DNA of 64,000 nucleotides from Prauserella rugosa. Lineage in GTDB: Bacteria; Actinomycetota; Actinomycetes; Mycobacteriales; Pseudonocardiaceae. Of this stretch, positions 9,544 to 17,774 are shown piece after piece. Below the pieces are notes generated by a model. It saw only the letters and a list, made by a program, of their open reading frames with translations. It was not told the origin of the DNA and did no database searches. Within the stretch, counting starts at the first letter, position 1; every line of letters begins with the position of its first letter. Position numbers and translations under genes: made by a program. The stretch is taken from positions 134,225-198,224 of the forward strand of contig NZ_JOIJ01000009.1 of assembly GCF_000719975.1 (NCBI RefSeq), written 5' to 3'.

Positions 9544-10962
9544 GGCCGCGACCGCGGCGACGGCGGTGAAGATCGCCCACTGCCCGCCCGCCGCATTGCC
9601 TCCGGCGTCGGCGGTGGACACGCGATTCCTGGCGTCGGCTCCGATCGCGGGCATCAGCACGCCGGTGAGGCCGGAACCGGACGCAGCCGCTCCCGTGGCC
9701 GCCACGGTCATGCCGAGCGCCACCGGCCACAGCGGTGAACCGCTGAGCACGCACAGCACGACGGTTCCGCCGACGATCGGCAGGCCGAACAACACCAACC
9801 AGGCGACCGCGCGGCCGTGGACGTCGGCGCGCACGGCCCTCGGGGTCGACAACAGCTGCCACAGGGCGGTGCCGTCCAGGGCGTAGGTGTTGACCGCGAC
9901 CATCCCGGCCAGCGCGGCGGCGACGACCCCGATGAACGGCAGTGCCCACGACCAGGAGGTAGGCGCGACCAGACCGATCATCAGCACCGGCGTGACCCAC
10001 GCGTGGCCGAGGCCGAGCAACCGGTGCGGATCGCGGAACCACGTGGCGATCTCCCGGTCGACCACGGCGCGCACGGGGCCGCCGCGGCGCGGGTGCGCGC
10101 GGGCCGCGGCGGCGCGGCGCCGCGCGCGGATACCGCTGCGCATGCGTGCGGGCGGTTGGGCGACGGTGCGGGCCGTGAGCGCGATCCACCCTCTGCGCGC
10201 CAGCAGTCCGGTGAGGACGAGAGCGGCCAGCAGGCCTGCCACGGACAGCGGCGAACCTGACGCGGTGAGCGCGTCGACGGCGGCCATACCCCAGCCGGTC
10301 GGCAGTGCGAACAGGACGGTCTGCACGACGTCCGGCACCGCCCCGGGAACCGACGGTGTCACGACGTCGGCCGCGCCGTGTCCCAGCTCCGGCAGTACCC
10401 ACGCCGCGATCGGCACCCAGCCGGCGAACGAGACCGCCAGCAGTACCGACATCTGCACGGCCGCCAGCCACAGGCCCGCGGCCGACCGCAACAGGCGCGT
10501 CAACGCCGCGCTCACCCACCGGCCGATCCAGAGCAGGACGAACAGCTGTGCGCCCGCCGCCACGACGGCGACGAGGGCGGCGACCGTTCCGTGCGGGGCG
10601 GCGAGGACGACCATGCCGCTCAGTGCCACGGCCGAGATCACGGGCCCCACGGCGATCGCCTCACTCGGGGCGAGGTCGCGGGCGATCCGATGTGGAGAGT
10701 GGGGGAGGGTGCGGAACCATCGCGGGTCGACGACCGGGGCCGACGTCGGCAGGAGTGCGGGACCGACGATCCACGTCAGCCCGAACACCGACACGGCCAC
10801 CGTCAGCCAACTCGGATGCACCGCCGCCCTCGCGGCGAGCACCGCGACGGTGACCACTCCCGCGGCCGCCACCAATCCCGTGACCAGGCCGAACCCACGC
10901 TCGTCGTGCGGGCCGTGGCGGATGATCCGCCAGCGCAGCGCCGCGAACGTGCGCGCGCTCAC
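9349..10962 (-). CDS. ABC-2-type exporter permease
   Basis: The roughly 537-residue hydrophobic protein has about twelve predicted membrane segments arranged in two halves, separated by an Arg-rich loop (RRRAAAARAHPRRG). This fits a large ABC-2-type export permease. The GTG at 10962 overlaps the stop of the upstream ATPase gene by four bases (GTGA); another GTG three codons upstream is possible. It works with the adjacent ATPase, and the TetR gene heads the same operon. The last 195 bases overlap, antisense, the 3' end of the metal ATPase gene. The substrate is unknown. Confidence 0.82.
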   Translation of the reverse strand: MSARTFAALRWRIIRHGPHDERGFGLVTGLVAAAGVVTVAVLAARAAVHPSWLTVAVSVFGLTWIVGPALLPTSAPVVDPRWFRTLPHSPHRIARDLAPSEAIAVGPVISAVALSGMVVLAAPHGTVAALVAVVAAGAQLFVLLWIGRWVSAALTRLLRSAAGLWLAAVQMSVLLAVSFAGWVPIAAWVLPELGHGAADVVTPSVPGAVPDVVQTVLFALPTGWGMAAVDALTASGSPLSVAGLLAALVLTGLLARRGWIALTARTVAQPPARMRSGIRARRRAAAARAHPRRGGPVRAVVDREIATWFRDPHRLLGLGHAWVTPVLMIGLVAPTSWSWALPFIGVVAAALAGMVAVNTYALDGTALWQLLSTPRAVRADVHGRAVAWLVLFGLPIVGGTVVLCVLSGSPLWPVALGMTVAATGAAASGSGLTGVLMPAIGADARNRVSTADAGGNAAGGQWAIFTAVAAVAALPVVLVAATGHGGTGAAHLVLGVFVGAAACAGIPRLTRARLDRTGPALLAAMASRDLSRLRQAR

Positions 10963-11714
10963 GCGAGCCACTCGAGTCGCTTGGCGGGCGCGGCGCCGAC
11001 GAGATCCACGAACACGTCGTTCAACGTGCCCCGGCCGCGAACCTCGTCGACGGTGCCCTCCGTGAGGATGCGGCCTGCGTCGATCAGGGCGACGCGGCGG
11101 CAGGTGCGCTCGACGACGTCCATGATGTGGCTGGACAGCAGCACGGTCCCGCCGCCACCGACGTACTGGTGCAACAGATCCTCGATCGCGCGGGCCGACA
11201 CCGGGTCGATGGCTTCGAACGGTTCGTCCAGCACCAGCACCCGCGGTCGATGCAGAATCGCCATCGCCAGGCCGATCTTCTTGCGCATCCCGGTGGAGTA
11301 GTCGACGACCAGTGTGGACGGCGTGCGGTCCAGCTCCAGTAACTCCAGCAGATCAGAGGCGCGCTGCGGCCACGTGTCGTCGAGTCCGCGCAGCCGTGCG
11401 GTGTACTCCAGCAGCTCGGGGCCGGTGAGGCGTTCCGGAAGGGACAGTCCCTCCATCATGACGCCGAGACGCTCCAGGACGTGTTCCCGATCGCGTGCGG
11501 CGTCGAGGCCGGCGACGTGCACCGTGCCCGCATCCGGGGTGAGCAGTCCCGCGATCATCGACAGGGTCGTCGACTTGCCCGCGCCGTTGGGGCCGACGAG
11601 GCCGTAGAACGTGCCGGCCGGAATCGTCAGGTCGAGTCCGTCGACGGCGACGTGGTCGCCGAAACGTTTCGTCAGGCCGGACAGCTCCACGGCCGGCGAC
11701 GGTGCGATGGTCAT
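10959..11714 (-). CDS. ABC transporter ATP-binding protein (drug-export type)
   Basis: The 251-residue ATPase has Walker A GPNGAGKST, the Walker B region RVLVLDEPFEAIDP and the H-loop LLSSHIMD. In the signature region VDYSTGMRKKIGLAMA replaces the usual LSGGQ, as is frequent in the DrrA/CcmA-like export group. It overlaps the TetR stop (ATGA) and the permease start (GTGA), giving a compact tetR-ATPase-permease operon. It energises export by the neighbouring permease; cargo is unknown. Confidence 0.92.
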   Translation of the reverse strand: MTIAPSPAVELSGLTKRFGDHVAVDGLDLTIPAGTFYGLVGPNGAGKSTTLSMIAGLLTPDAGTVHVAGLDAARDREHVLERLGVMMEGLSLPERLTGPELLEYTARLRGLDDTWPQRASDLLELLELDRTPSTLVVDYSTGMRKKIGLAMAILHRPRVLVLDEPFEAIDPVSARAIEDLLHQYVGGGGTVLLSSHIMDVVERTCRRVALIDAGRILTEGTVDEVRGRGTLNDVFVDLVGAAPAKRLEWLA

Positions 11715-12325
11715 GCTCGGACTCCCTTGAGGAAGAGGTCGGTGAGCTCGCGGGCGTAGGCATCGAGGTCGAAGTCCGGGTCGGCGACGATCTTGCTGGC
11801 CGCTCCGTCGATGCAGCGGCGCAACATGTAGGCGGTCATGCGGGTGTCGACGACACGGAACTCGCCGGTTGAGGCGCCGTACTCGAACACCGCGGCCGTG
11901 CCCGCGATGATCGGCTCCTCGGAGGCGTCGTCGTAGCGCGGTGTGCCGTCCGACCGCCGCAGGTTGGGCATCAGCTCGGCCAACGCGGCCATCTCCCGGC
12001 GGTGGGAATCGATGAACCGCAGGTTCCCCTCGATGTAGGCCTGCAGCTTCTCGCCGGCCGTCGGCGCTGCGGCGATGCGCTCCTCGACCTCGGCCGCGCC
12101 CGCACCGAAAACCGTGGCGGCCACGGATTCGAGCACCGCGCTGTGGAGGTCGTCCCTGCCCGCGAAGTGGTACGAGATCAGGCCGCGGCTGATGCCGGCC
12201 TCGCGGGCGACGGCGCTCAGCGTGGTGCCGTGCCAGCCGTCGCGGCTCAGGCATTCGATCGTCGCGTCGATGATCCGCGCACGGCGCACCTCGTGGGTCA
12301 CCGTGGCCGGTCCTCGCCCTGGCAT
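11711..12325 (-). CDS. TetR-family regulator of the ABC exporter
   Basis: The 204-residue protein has an N-terminal TetR helix-turn-helix (about residues 14-60, with TTLSAVAREAGISRGLISYHF) and a variable C-terminal ligand domain. The ATG at 12325 follows an AGGGG ribosome site. It is the first gene of the exporter operon, and a perfect 20-bp palindrome lies 62 bases upstream of its start, so it likely represses itself and the exporter until a ligand is bound. The ligand is unknown. Confidence 0.92.
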   Translation of the reverse strand: MPGRGPATVTHEVRRARIIDATIECLSRDGWHGTTLSAVAREAGISRGLISYHFAGRDDLHSAVLESVAATVFGAGAAEVEERIAAAPTAGEKLQAYIEGNLRFIDSHRREMAALAELMPNLRRSDGTPRYDDASEEPIIAGTAAVFEYGASTGEFRVVDTRMTAYMLRRCIDGAASKIVADPDFDLDAYARELTDLFLKGVRA

Positions 12326-12386
12326 GGCGGCACCCCTGTTCCCGTTCGTGCTTCCGCTCTCGGCGTCGCTGTCGGTGTCGTCAAAA

Positions 12387-12406
12387 GTTTGGCATCGATG
12401 CCAAAC
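12387..12406. promoter_or_regulatory. Perfect 20-bp palindrome, probable TetR operator
   Basis: GTTTGGCATCGATGCCAAAC reads identically on both strands. It lies in the gap between the divergent tetR and siderophore-binding protein genes, closer to tetR, in the usual position and length range of a TetR-family operator. Confidence 0.7.
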
Positions 12407-12488
12407 ACCCAACCTACCCGGCGGCCACGGTCGGCGCCCGCCCCGGCCCGTTGCCGAGATCACATACCCTCCGACGGATGACTTTCGG

Positions 12489-12502
12489 TTAGGCTTACCT
12501 AA
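12489..12502. promoter_or_regulatory. IdeR/DtxR-like iron box
   Basis: TTAGGCTTACCTAA, preceded by GG and followed by AGT, matches the core of the actinobacterial iron box (TTAGGTTAGSCTAACCTAA) except at one central base. It lies 83 bases upstream of the siderophore-binding lipoprotein start and predicts repression of the uptake operon when iron is plentiful. Confidence 0.65.
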
Positions 12503-12584
12503 AGTCAAGTCCGGGTAAAGCACCCCGCACAGCACCGCCGTATCCGCGGGCGCTCCGCGTCACGCATCGGCCGAAAGGGTCCCC

Positions 12585-13616
12585 ATGTCGTCCTCCGTCT
12601 TCCCGTCGCGCGCCCGGCGTGCCCTGCTCGCCGTGGCCGGAGTCGCCGTCCTGGGCATCACCACCGCGTGCGCCGCAGGCGGCGACACCACGAACGGCAA
12701 CGGGGAGACGATCACGATCCGCCACGCCTTCGGCGAGACCGTGCTCGACGGCAAACCCGAGCGGGTCGCCACCGTCAACTGGGCCAACCACGAGGTGCCG
12801 CTGGCGCTCGGCGTCGTTCCCGTGGGCATGGCCCGCGCGAACTTCGGCGACGACGACGGCAACGGCGTGCTGCCGTGGGTGGAGGAGCGTCTCGACGAGC
12901 TGGACGCCGACACTCCGGTGCTGTTCGACGAGACAGACGGCATCGACTTCGAAGCGGTCGCCGACACCGCGCCGGACGTGATCCTCGCGGCCTACTCGGG
13001 TCTCACGCAGGAGGACTACGACACCCTCAGCGAGATCGCGCCGGTCGTCGCCTTCCCCGAGACCGCGTGGGGCACGCCGTGGCAGGAGATGATCTCGCAG
13101 AACGCCGCGGGGATGGGCATGGCCGACGAGGGCGAGAAACTGATCTCCGAGCTCGAGGACGAGATCTCCGACGCCGCCGCCGAGCACGAGGCCCTGTCGG
13201 GACGGTCGGCGATGTTCCTGACCCATGTGGACACCACCGACCTCAGCAAGGTCAGCTTCTACACCACCCACGACACGCGGGTGCGGTTCTTCGACGACAT
13301 CGGTCTGGACCAGCCGCAGAGCATCGCGTCCGCGTCGGAACGCACCGACCAGTTCTCGCTGACCCACAGTGCCGAGAACGCCGACACGTTCGACGACGTC
13401 GACGTCATCGTGACCTATGGCGACCAGAAGCTGGTCGACACGCTGAAGGCCGATCCGTTGCTGTCGAAGATGCCTGCTGTGCAACGCGACGCCATCGTGA
13501 CGCTGCCCGAATCGGACCCGCTCGGCACCGCGGCCAACCCCACGCCGCTGGCCATCCCGTGGGTGCTCGATGACTACCTCGGCCTGCTCGACGAGGCCGC
13601 GGCCAAGGCGCAGTAA
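12585..13616 (+). CDS. Iron-siderophore substrate-binding lipoprotein
   Basis: The 343-residue protein has a twin-Arg-containing hydrophobic leader and a lipobox ending at Cys29 (GITTAC), followed by a periplasmic-binding fold of the FepB/FhuD class (HAFGETVLDGKPERVATVNWANHEVPLALG). It captures ferric siderophore at the cell surface and passes it to the two FecCD permeases encoded immediately downstream. An IdeR-like box in the promoter supports iron regulation. The siderophore cannot be predicted; no biosynthesis genes are in view. Confidence 0.93.
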   Translation: MSSSVFPSRARRALLAVAGVAVLGITTACAAGGDTTNGNGETITIRHAFGETVLDGKPERVATVNWANHEVPLALGVVPVGMARANFGDDDGNGVLPWVEERLDELDADTPVLFDETDGIDFEAVADTAPDVILAAYSGLTQEDYDTLSEIAPVVAFPETAWGTPWQEMISQNAAGMGMADEGEKLISELEDEISDAAAEHEALSGRSAMFLTHVDTTDLSKVSFYTTHDTRVRFFDDIGLDQPQSIASASERTDQFSLTHSAENADTFDDVDVIVTYGDQKLVDTLKADPLLSKMPAVQRDAIVTLPESDPLGTAANPTPLAIPWVLDDYLGLLDEAAAKAQ

Positions 13617-13638
13617 CTCCCCGCCGGGCAGTGGAGCG

Positions 13639-13698
13639 AGAAGCAGCGGATCCAAAAGCAGCGGATCTAGAAGCAGCGGAACGAAGAGCACCGGACCG
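13639..13698 (+). repeat. Four 15-bp tandem repeats before the first permease gene
   Basis: Four consecutive 15-base units resemble AGAAGCAGCGGATCC; the third and fourth are diverged. They fill most of the 89-base gap between the binding-protein stop and the chosen permease start. If the permease began at the GTG at 13631 they would encode five-residue repeats (AADPK, AADLE, AAERR, APDRG). A second 15-bp array lies in the next gene. Confidence 0.85.
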
Positions 13699-13705
13699 AG
13701 GAGCC

Positions 13706-14761
13706 GTGAACGCGACAACAGCGACCCCCGAGGCCCCGGCGGGCAGCACGCGCGCCGTCGTCCGCCGCCCGCGCCTCGTGCGGACCGCCTGGCTGGCCGT
13801 ACTGCTCCTCGTCCTCATCGGACTGTCGTGGGCCTCGGTCGCGATCGGCACCCGTGGCGTGACGGCCGGCGACGTGCTCGCCGCGCTCGGCGGTGCGTCC
13901 GACACGTGGCAGGAGGCCGCGGTCGCCACCCGGATCCCCAGGACCGTGTTGGCATTGCTCGTCGGCGCCGCACTGGCGGTCGCGGGAGCGGCGCTGCAGG
14001 GGGTTACCCGCAATCCGTTGGCGGACCCGGGAATCCTCGGTATCAACAGCGGGGCGTCGCTGGCCGTCGTCACCGGCATCGCATGGTTCGGCCTGAGCTC
14101 GTCGACCGCCTACGCGTGGGTGGCCCTTGCCGGCGCCGGGGTGACGGCCGTGGCCGTGTACACGATCGGATCCCTCGGGTCGGGCGGCCCGACACCGCTC
14201 AAACTCGCACTGGCCGGCGCCGCCACGATGGCCGCGCTCACGTCGTTGATCAGCGCCGTCGTCCTGCCCCGCGCCGACATCGCCGATGCGGTGCGGTCGT
14301 GGCAGATCGGCGGCGTCGGCGGCGCCACGTTCGACCGCATGCTCCAGGTCCTGCCGTTCTTCGCGGTGGGCTTCCTGATCTGCCTGGCGTGCGCGCGTGG
14401 TCTGAACATGCTGGCACTCGGCGACGAGGTCGCGGCCGGTCTGGGGGAGCGGGTGCTGCTCGCCCGGAGCTGCGCCGCGCTCGGCGGGGTCGTCCTGTGT
14501 GGAGCCGCCACCGCACTGGCCGGGCCCGTCGCGTTCGTCGGACTGGTGGTCCCACACCTGTGCCGCCTGCTCGTGGGCCCGGACCACCGCTGGCTCCTGC
14601 CGTACTCCGCGCTCGCGGGCGCCGCGCTCGTCACCGCGGCCGACGTGCTGGGGCGGATCGTCGCCCGCCCCGACGAGATCGACGTGGGCATCGTGACCGC
14701 ACTGCTCGGCGCGCCGTTCTTCATCGCCGTCGTGCGCAGGCAGAAGGCGGCGGCACTGTGA
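13706..14761 (+). CDS. FecCD-family siderophore ABC permease 1
   Basis: The roughly 351-residue protein has about nine or ten membrane helices and the FecCD motifs RIPRTVLALLVGAALAVAG and GVTRNPLADPGILGINSGAS. The latter contains the cytoplasmic loop that contacts the ATPase. GTG 13706 is preferred, with GAGG four bases upstream; GTG 13631 would add 25 residues made mostly of tandem repeats. It forms a heterodimeric channel with the next gene, whose start overlaps its stop (GTGA). Confidence 0.9.
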   Translation: MNATTATPEAPAGSTRAVVRRPRLVRTAWLAVLLLVLIGLSWASVAIGTRGVTAGDVLAALGGASDTWQEAAVATRIPRTVLALLVGAALAVAGAALQGVTRNPLADPGILGINSGASLAVVTGIAWFGLSSSTAYAWVALAGAGVTAVAVYTIGSLGSGGPTPLKLALAGAATMAALTSLISAVVLPRADIADAVRSWQIGGVGGATFDRMLQVLPFFAVGFLICLACARGLNMLALGDEVAAGLGERVLLARSCAALGGVVLCGAATALAGPVAFVGLVVPHLCRLLVGPDHRWLLPYSALAGAALVTAADVLGRIVARPDEIDVGIVTALLGAPFFIAVVRRQKAAAL

Positions 14762-15885
14762 GCGCACCACCGTCCGGCACCCCCTCCGGCACCACAGCGG
14801 CCAAGAACACGGCGTCCAAGAACATGACGGCCAAGAACATGACGGCCAAGAACATGACGGCGACGGGGCAGCTCGTCACCCGTGCACGCAGACGGCGCGC
14901 GACCCGGCGACGGATCGCCGTCGGCTGTCTGCTCGCCGGTGTCCTCGTGGCGGCCGCGTTGTCGCTCATGATCGGCCGCACCTTCTATCCGCCCGGCGAC
15001 GTGCTGCGGGTGATCGCGGGCGAGACGGTGCCGGGAGCATCGTTCACCGTGGGCAGGCTGCGCCTCCCGAGAACCGTGCTGGGCCTGGTCGCGGGACTCG
15101 CGTTCGGACTCGCGGGCGTGACCTTCCAGACCATGCTCCGCAACCCGCTCGCCAGCCCCGACATCATCGGCATCAGCTACGGCGCGAGCGCCGCGGCGAC
15201 GTTCGGCATCGTCGTGCTGTCGTGGGGCGGCGCGGCCGTGTCGGCACTGGCGATCGTCGCCGGTCTCGGCGTGGCGCTGCTGGTGTACCTCCTGTCGTAC
15301 CGCGGAGGTGTCGCGGGCACCCGGCTGATCCTCGTCGGCATCGGCATGGCCGCGATGCTCCAGTCGGCGACCAACTACTTCCTCAGCAAGGCCTCGCAGT
15401 GGGACCACCACGAGGCGATGCGCTGGATCACGGGCAGCCTCAACGGCGCCACGTGGGAGGCCACCCTTCCGGTCGTCGCGGCCGTCGCGGTACTCGCGCC
15501 GGTGCTGCTCGGCCACGACCGCGAGCTCACCCAACTCGGACTCGGCGACGACACGGCGGCCGCGCTCGGGGTACGGGTGGAACGCACGCGACTCGTCGCG
15601 ATCGTCGCCGCCGTCGGCCTGATCGCCTTCGCGACGGCGGCCGCGGGACCGATCGCGTTCGTGGCGTTCCTGTCCGGGCCGATCGCCGCACGCATCGTCG
15701 GCCCCAACGGTTCGCCGCTGCTGCCCGCCGCGCTCGTCGGCGCACTGCTGGTCCTCGTGGCCGACCTCGTCGGCCAGTACGCCACGGACACGCGCTACCC
15801 GGTGGGAGTCGTGACGGGGGTACTCGGCGCGCCCTACCTGGTGTACCTCATCGTCCGCACCCACCGATCGGGAGGCTCACTGTGA
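14758..15885 (+). CDS. FecCD-family siderophore ABC permease 2
   Basis: The 375-residue permease has motifs RLPRTVLGLVAGLAFGLAG and MLRNPLASPDIIGISYGAS, paralogous to the preceding gene, and partners it in ferric-siderophore import. The GTG start overlaps the upstream stop by four bases. Its N-terminal 35 residues before the Arg-rich pre-membrane segment contain AKNTASKNMTAKNMTAKNMT, produced by a 15-bp tandem repeat; several units carry an in-frame ATG that could act as alternative starts. The next gene also overlaps (GTGA). Confidence 0.9.
   Translation: MSAPPSGTPSGTTAAKNTASKNMTAKNMTAKNMTATGQLVTRARRRRATRRRIAVGCLLAGVLVAAALSLMIGRTFYPPGDVLRVIAGETVPGASFTVGRLRLPRTVLGLVAGLAFGLAGVTFQTMLRNPLASPDIIGISYGASAAATFGIVVLSWGGAAVSALAIVAGLGVALLVYLLSYRGGVAGTRLILVGIGMAAMLQSATNYFLSKASQWDHHEAMRWITGSLNGATWEATLPVVAAVAVLAPVLLGHDRELTQLGLGDDTAAALGVRVERTRLVAIVAAVGLIAFATAAAGPIAFVAFLSGPIAARIVGPNGSPLLPAALVGALLVLVADLVGQYATDTRYPVGVVTGVLGAPYLVYLIVRTHRSGGSL
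14803..14862 (+). repeat. Four 15-bp tandem repeats inside the permease 2 N-terminus
   Basis: Units resemble AAGAACATGACGGCC; the last three are almost identical and the first is diverged. They encode repeated KNMTA peptides ahead of the first membrane helix. Unit length (15) and array length (60 bases) equal those of the array before permease 1. Confidence 0.9.
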
Positions 15886-16700
15886 CCCAGCCGCAACTCG
15901 TGGCCGACGGCCTCACGGCCGGCTACCAGGACCGCAGCGTGATCGAGAAGCTGGACCTGACGGTGCCACCGGGCCGCATCACCGCGATCGTCGGGGCCAA
16001 CGCATGCGGTAAGTCGACGCTGCTGCGCTCGCTGTCGCGGCTGCTGCGCCCGCGCGGTGGGCGCGTGTTGCTCGACGGAGCGGCGGTGCATGCCATGCCC
16101 GCGAAACGGCTGGCCCGCCGACTCGGCCTCCTGCCGCAGTCGCCCATCGCGCCGGAGGGAATCACGGTCGCCGACCTGGTCGGCCGGGGCCGACATCCGC
16201 ATCAGCGCGTGCTGTCCCGCTGGAGCGCCGCCGACGACGACGCCGTCGCCGACGCCCTCGACGCGACCGAGACGGCGGAGCTCGCCGACCGCCCCGTGGA
16301 CGAACTGTCCGGCGGCCAGCGGCAACGCGTGTGGATCGCCATGGCGCTGGCCCAGCGCACGGAGATCCTGCTGCTCGACGAACCGACCACGTTCCTGGAC
16401 GTCAACCACCAGGTCGAGGTGCTGGACCTGCTGACCGACCTCAACCACACGCGCGGGACGACGATCGTGATGGTGCTGCACGACCTGAACCTCGCCGCCC
16501 GCTACAGCGACCGGCTCATCGCCATGGTCGACGGCAGGATCCATGCCGCGGGCGAGCCCGGCGAGGTGCTCACGGCCGCGAACGTCGAGACCGTGTTCGG
16601 CCTGCGCTGCGAGGTCATCACCGATCCCGTCTCCGGCCGTCCGCTGATGCTGCCGGTCGGCAGGCACGGCGCACGGCAGCCGGCACAGCCCGCCGGATAG
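15882..16700 (+). CDS. Siderophore ABC transporter ATPase (FecE/FepC type)
   Basis: The 272-residue ATPase has Walker A GANACGKST, signature LSGGQRQR, Walker B EILLLDEPTTFLD and switch His in MVLHDLN. NACGKS and the TTFLD sequence are characteristic of the iron-siderophore class. It is the last gene of the binding protein-permease-permease-ATPase operon and overlaps permease 2 by four bases. It energises uptake on the cytoplasmic side. Confidence 0.95.
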   Translation: MTQPQLVADGLTAGYQDRSVIEKLDLTVPPGRITAIVGANACGKSTLLRSLSRLLRPRGGRVLLDGAAVHAMPAKRLARRLGLLPQSPIAPEGITVADLVGRGRHPHQRVLSRWSAADDDAVADALDATETAELADRPVDELSGGQRQRVWIAMALAQRTEILLLDEPTTFLDVNHQVEVLDLLTDLNHTRGTTIVMVLHDLNLAARYSDRLIAMVDGRIHAAGEPGEVLTAANVETVFGLRCEVITDPVSGRPLMLPVGRHGARQPAQPAG

Positions 16701-16790
16701 GCCGTATCCGAACCGGGTTCCGGAGCGGGCGGCGAGCCACGCTGGGAGACCTCCCGAAGTGCGCTGCGCGGGGGAGCTAGGGTTGGTGAG

Positions 16791-17774
16791 GTGTCCACCG
16801 CCCGCGCAGAACGCCTGGTCAACCTGGTGCTCGCCCTCCTGTCGACGCGGCAGTACCTGACGGCCGAGCGCATCCGCGGCATCGTGCCCGGCTACGCGGA
16901 CGCGGCGAGCACCGAGGCGTTCTTCCGCATGTTCGAGCGGGACAAGGCCGAACTGCGTGAGCTGGGCATTCCACTCGAGACCGGCAGCTACTCGGCCTTC
17001 GACCCCGAGGGCTACCGCATCGCGCGGCGGGACTACGAACTGGGCGACATCGACCTCGCCCCCGACGAAGCCACCGCCGTCGCGCTGGCCGCACGCCTGT
17101 GGGACTCGCCCGAGCTGACCGGGCAGGCACACGGCGCTCTGGTCAAACTCCGTGCCGCGGGCGTCGAGGTCGACGACCAGACGCACGCCATGGTCGAACC
17201 CCGCGTGCACACCGAGCCCGCGTTCGCGCCCCTGTTGGCCGCGGTGCAGAACGGGCAGGTCGTGCGGTTCGACTACCGACGGTCCGACTCGCCCGACCGG
17301 CTCACCCGCACGCTCGAACCCTGGGGCGTCGTCTCGTGGCGGGCGCGCTGGTACGTCGTCGGCCACGACCGCGACCGCGACGCCCCGCGCTGTTTCCGTC
17401 TGTCGCGGATCAGCGGCGAGGTCAGGGCGATCGGTGAGCCGGGCGTCGTGCGCAGGCCCGACGACGTGGACCTGCTGACGTTCGTGGCGGGCTCGTCGGG
17501 ACGCGACGACCGATCGCCCACGACCACCGCACGGCTGTGGCTGGCCGAGGGGCGGGCCGCCGGGATCCGCAGGCACGCGCGGGTCGTCGGCGCACGCACG
17601 GTCGACGGGATCGACGGCGACGTCGTCGAGATCGACCTGTACCACCCCGAAGGTGCCGCCGACTGGATCGCGGGCCACGGGCCCGATGCGCTCGTGCTCG
17701 AGCCCGACGTGCTCGCCAAGGCCGTGCTCGACCGGCTCGAACGCGTCGCAGGTGGCGGGGGAGGTGGCCGATGA
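16791..17774 (+). CDS. pafB: WYL-domain transcriptional activator PafB
   Basis: The 327-residue protein has an N-terminal helix-turn-helix region (residues 1-60, RAERLVNLVLALLSTRQYLTAE) and a WYL domain (GVVSWRARWYVVGHDRDRDA) followed by a C-terminal WCX extension. PafB with PafC activates a LexA-independent DNA-damage response in mycobacteria. The GTG start has a close GGTGAG. The stop overlaps the pafC start (ATGA). In mycobacteria it follows pafA directly; here a 9.9-kb block separates them. Confidence 0.94.
   Translation: MSTARAERLVNLVLALLSTRQYLTAERIRGIVPGYADAASTEAFFRMFERDKAELRELGIPLETGSYSAFDPEGYRIARRDYELGDIDLAPDEATAVALAARLWDSPELTGQAHGALVKLRAAGVEVDDQTHAMVEPRVHTEPAFAPLLAAVQNGQVVRFDYRRSDSPDRLTRTLEPWGVVSWRARWYVVGHDRDRDAPRCFRLSRISGEVRAIGEPGVVRRPDDVDLLTFVAGSSGRDDRSPTTTARLWLAEGRAAGIRRHARVVGARTVDGIDGDVVEIDLYHPEGAADWIAGHGPDALVLEPDVLAKAVLDRLERVAGGGGGGR

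Noticed and set aside
12516..12523. AGCACCCC as a distant transposon end
   Set aside because: The match is limited to eight bases and lies 43 kb from the transposase in a different operon.
13639..14862. CRISPR array
   Set aside because: Units are contiguous 15-mers without spacers and no cas gene is near.
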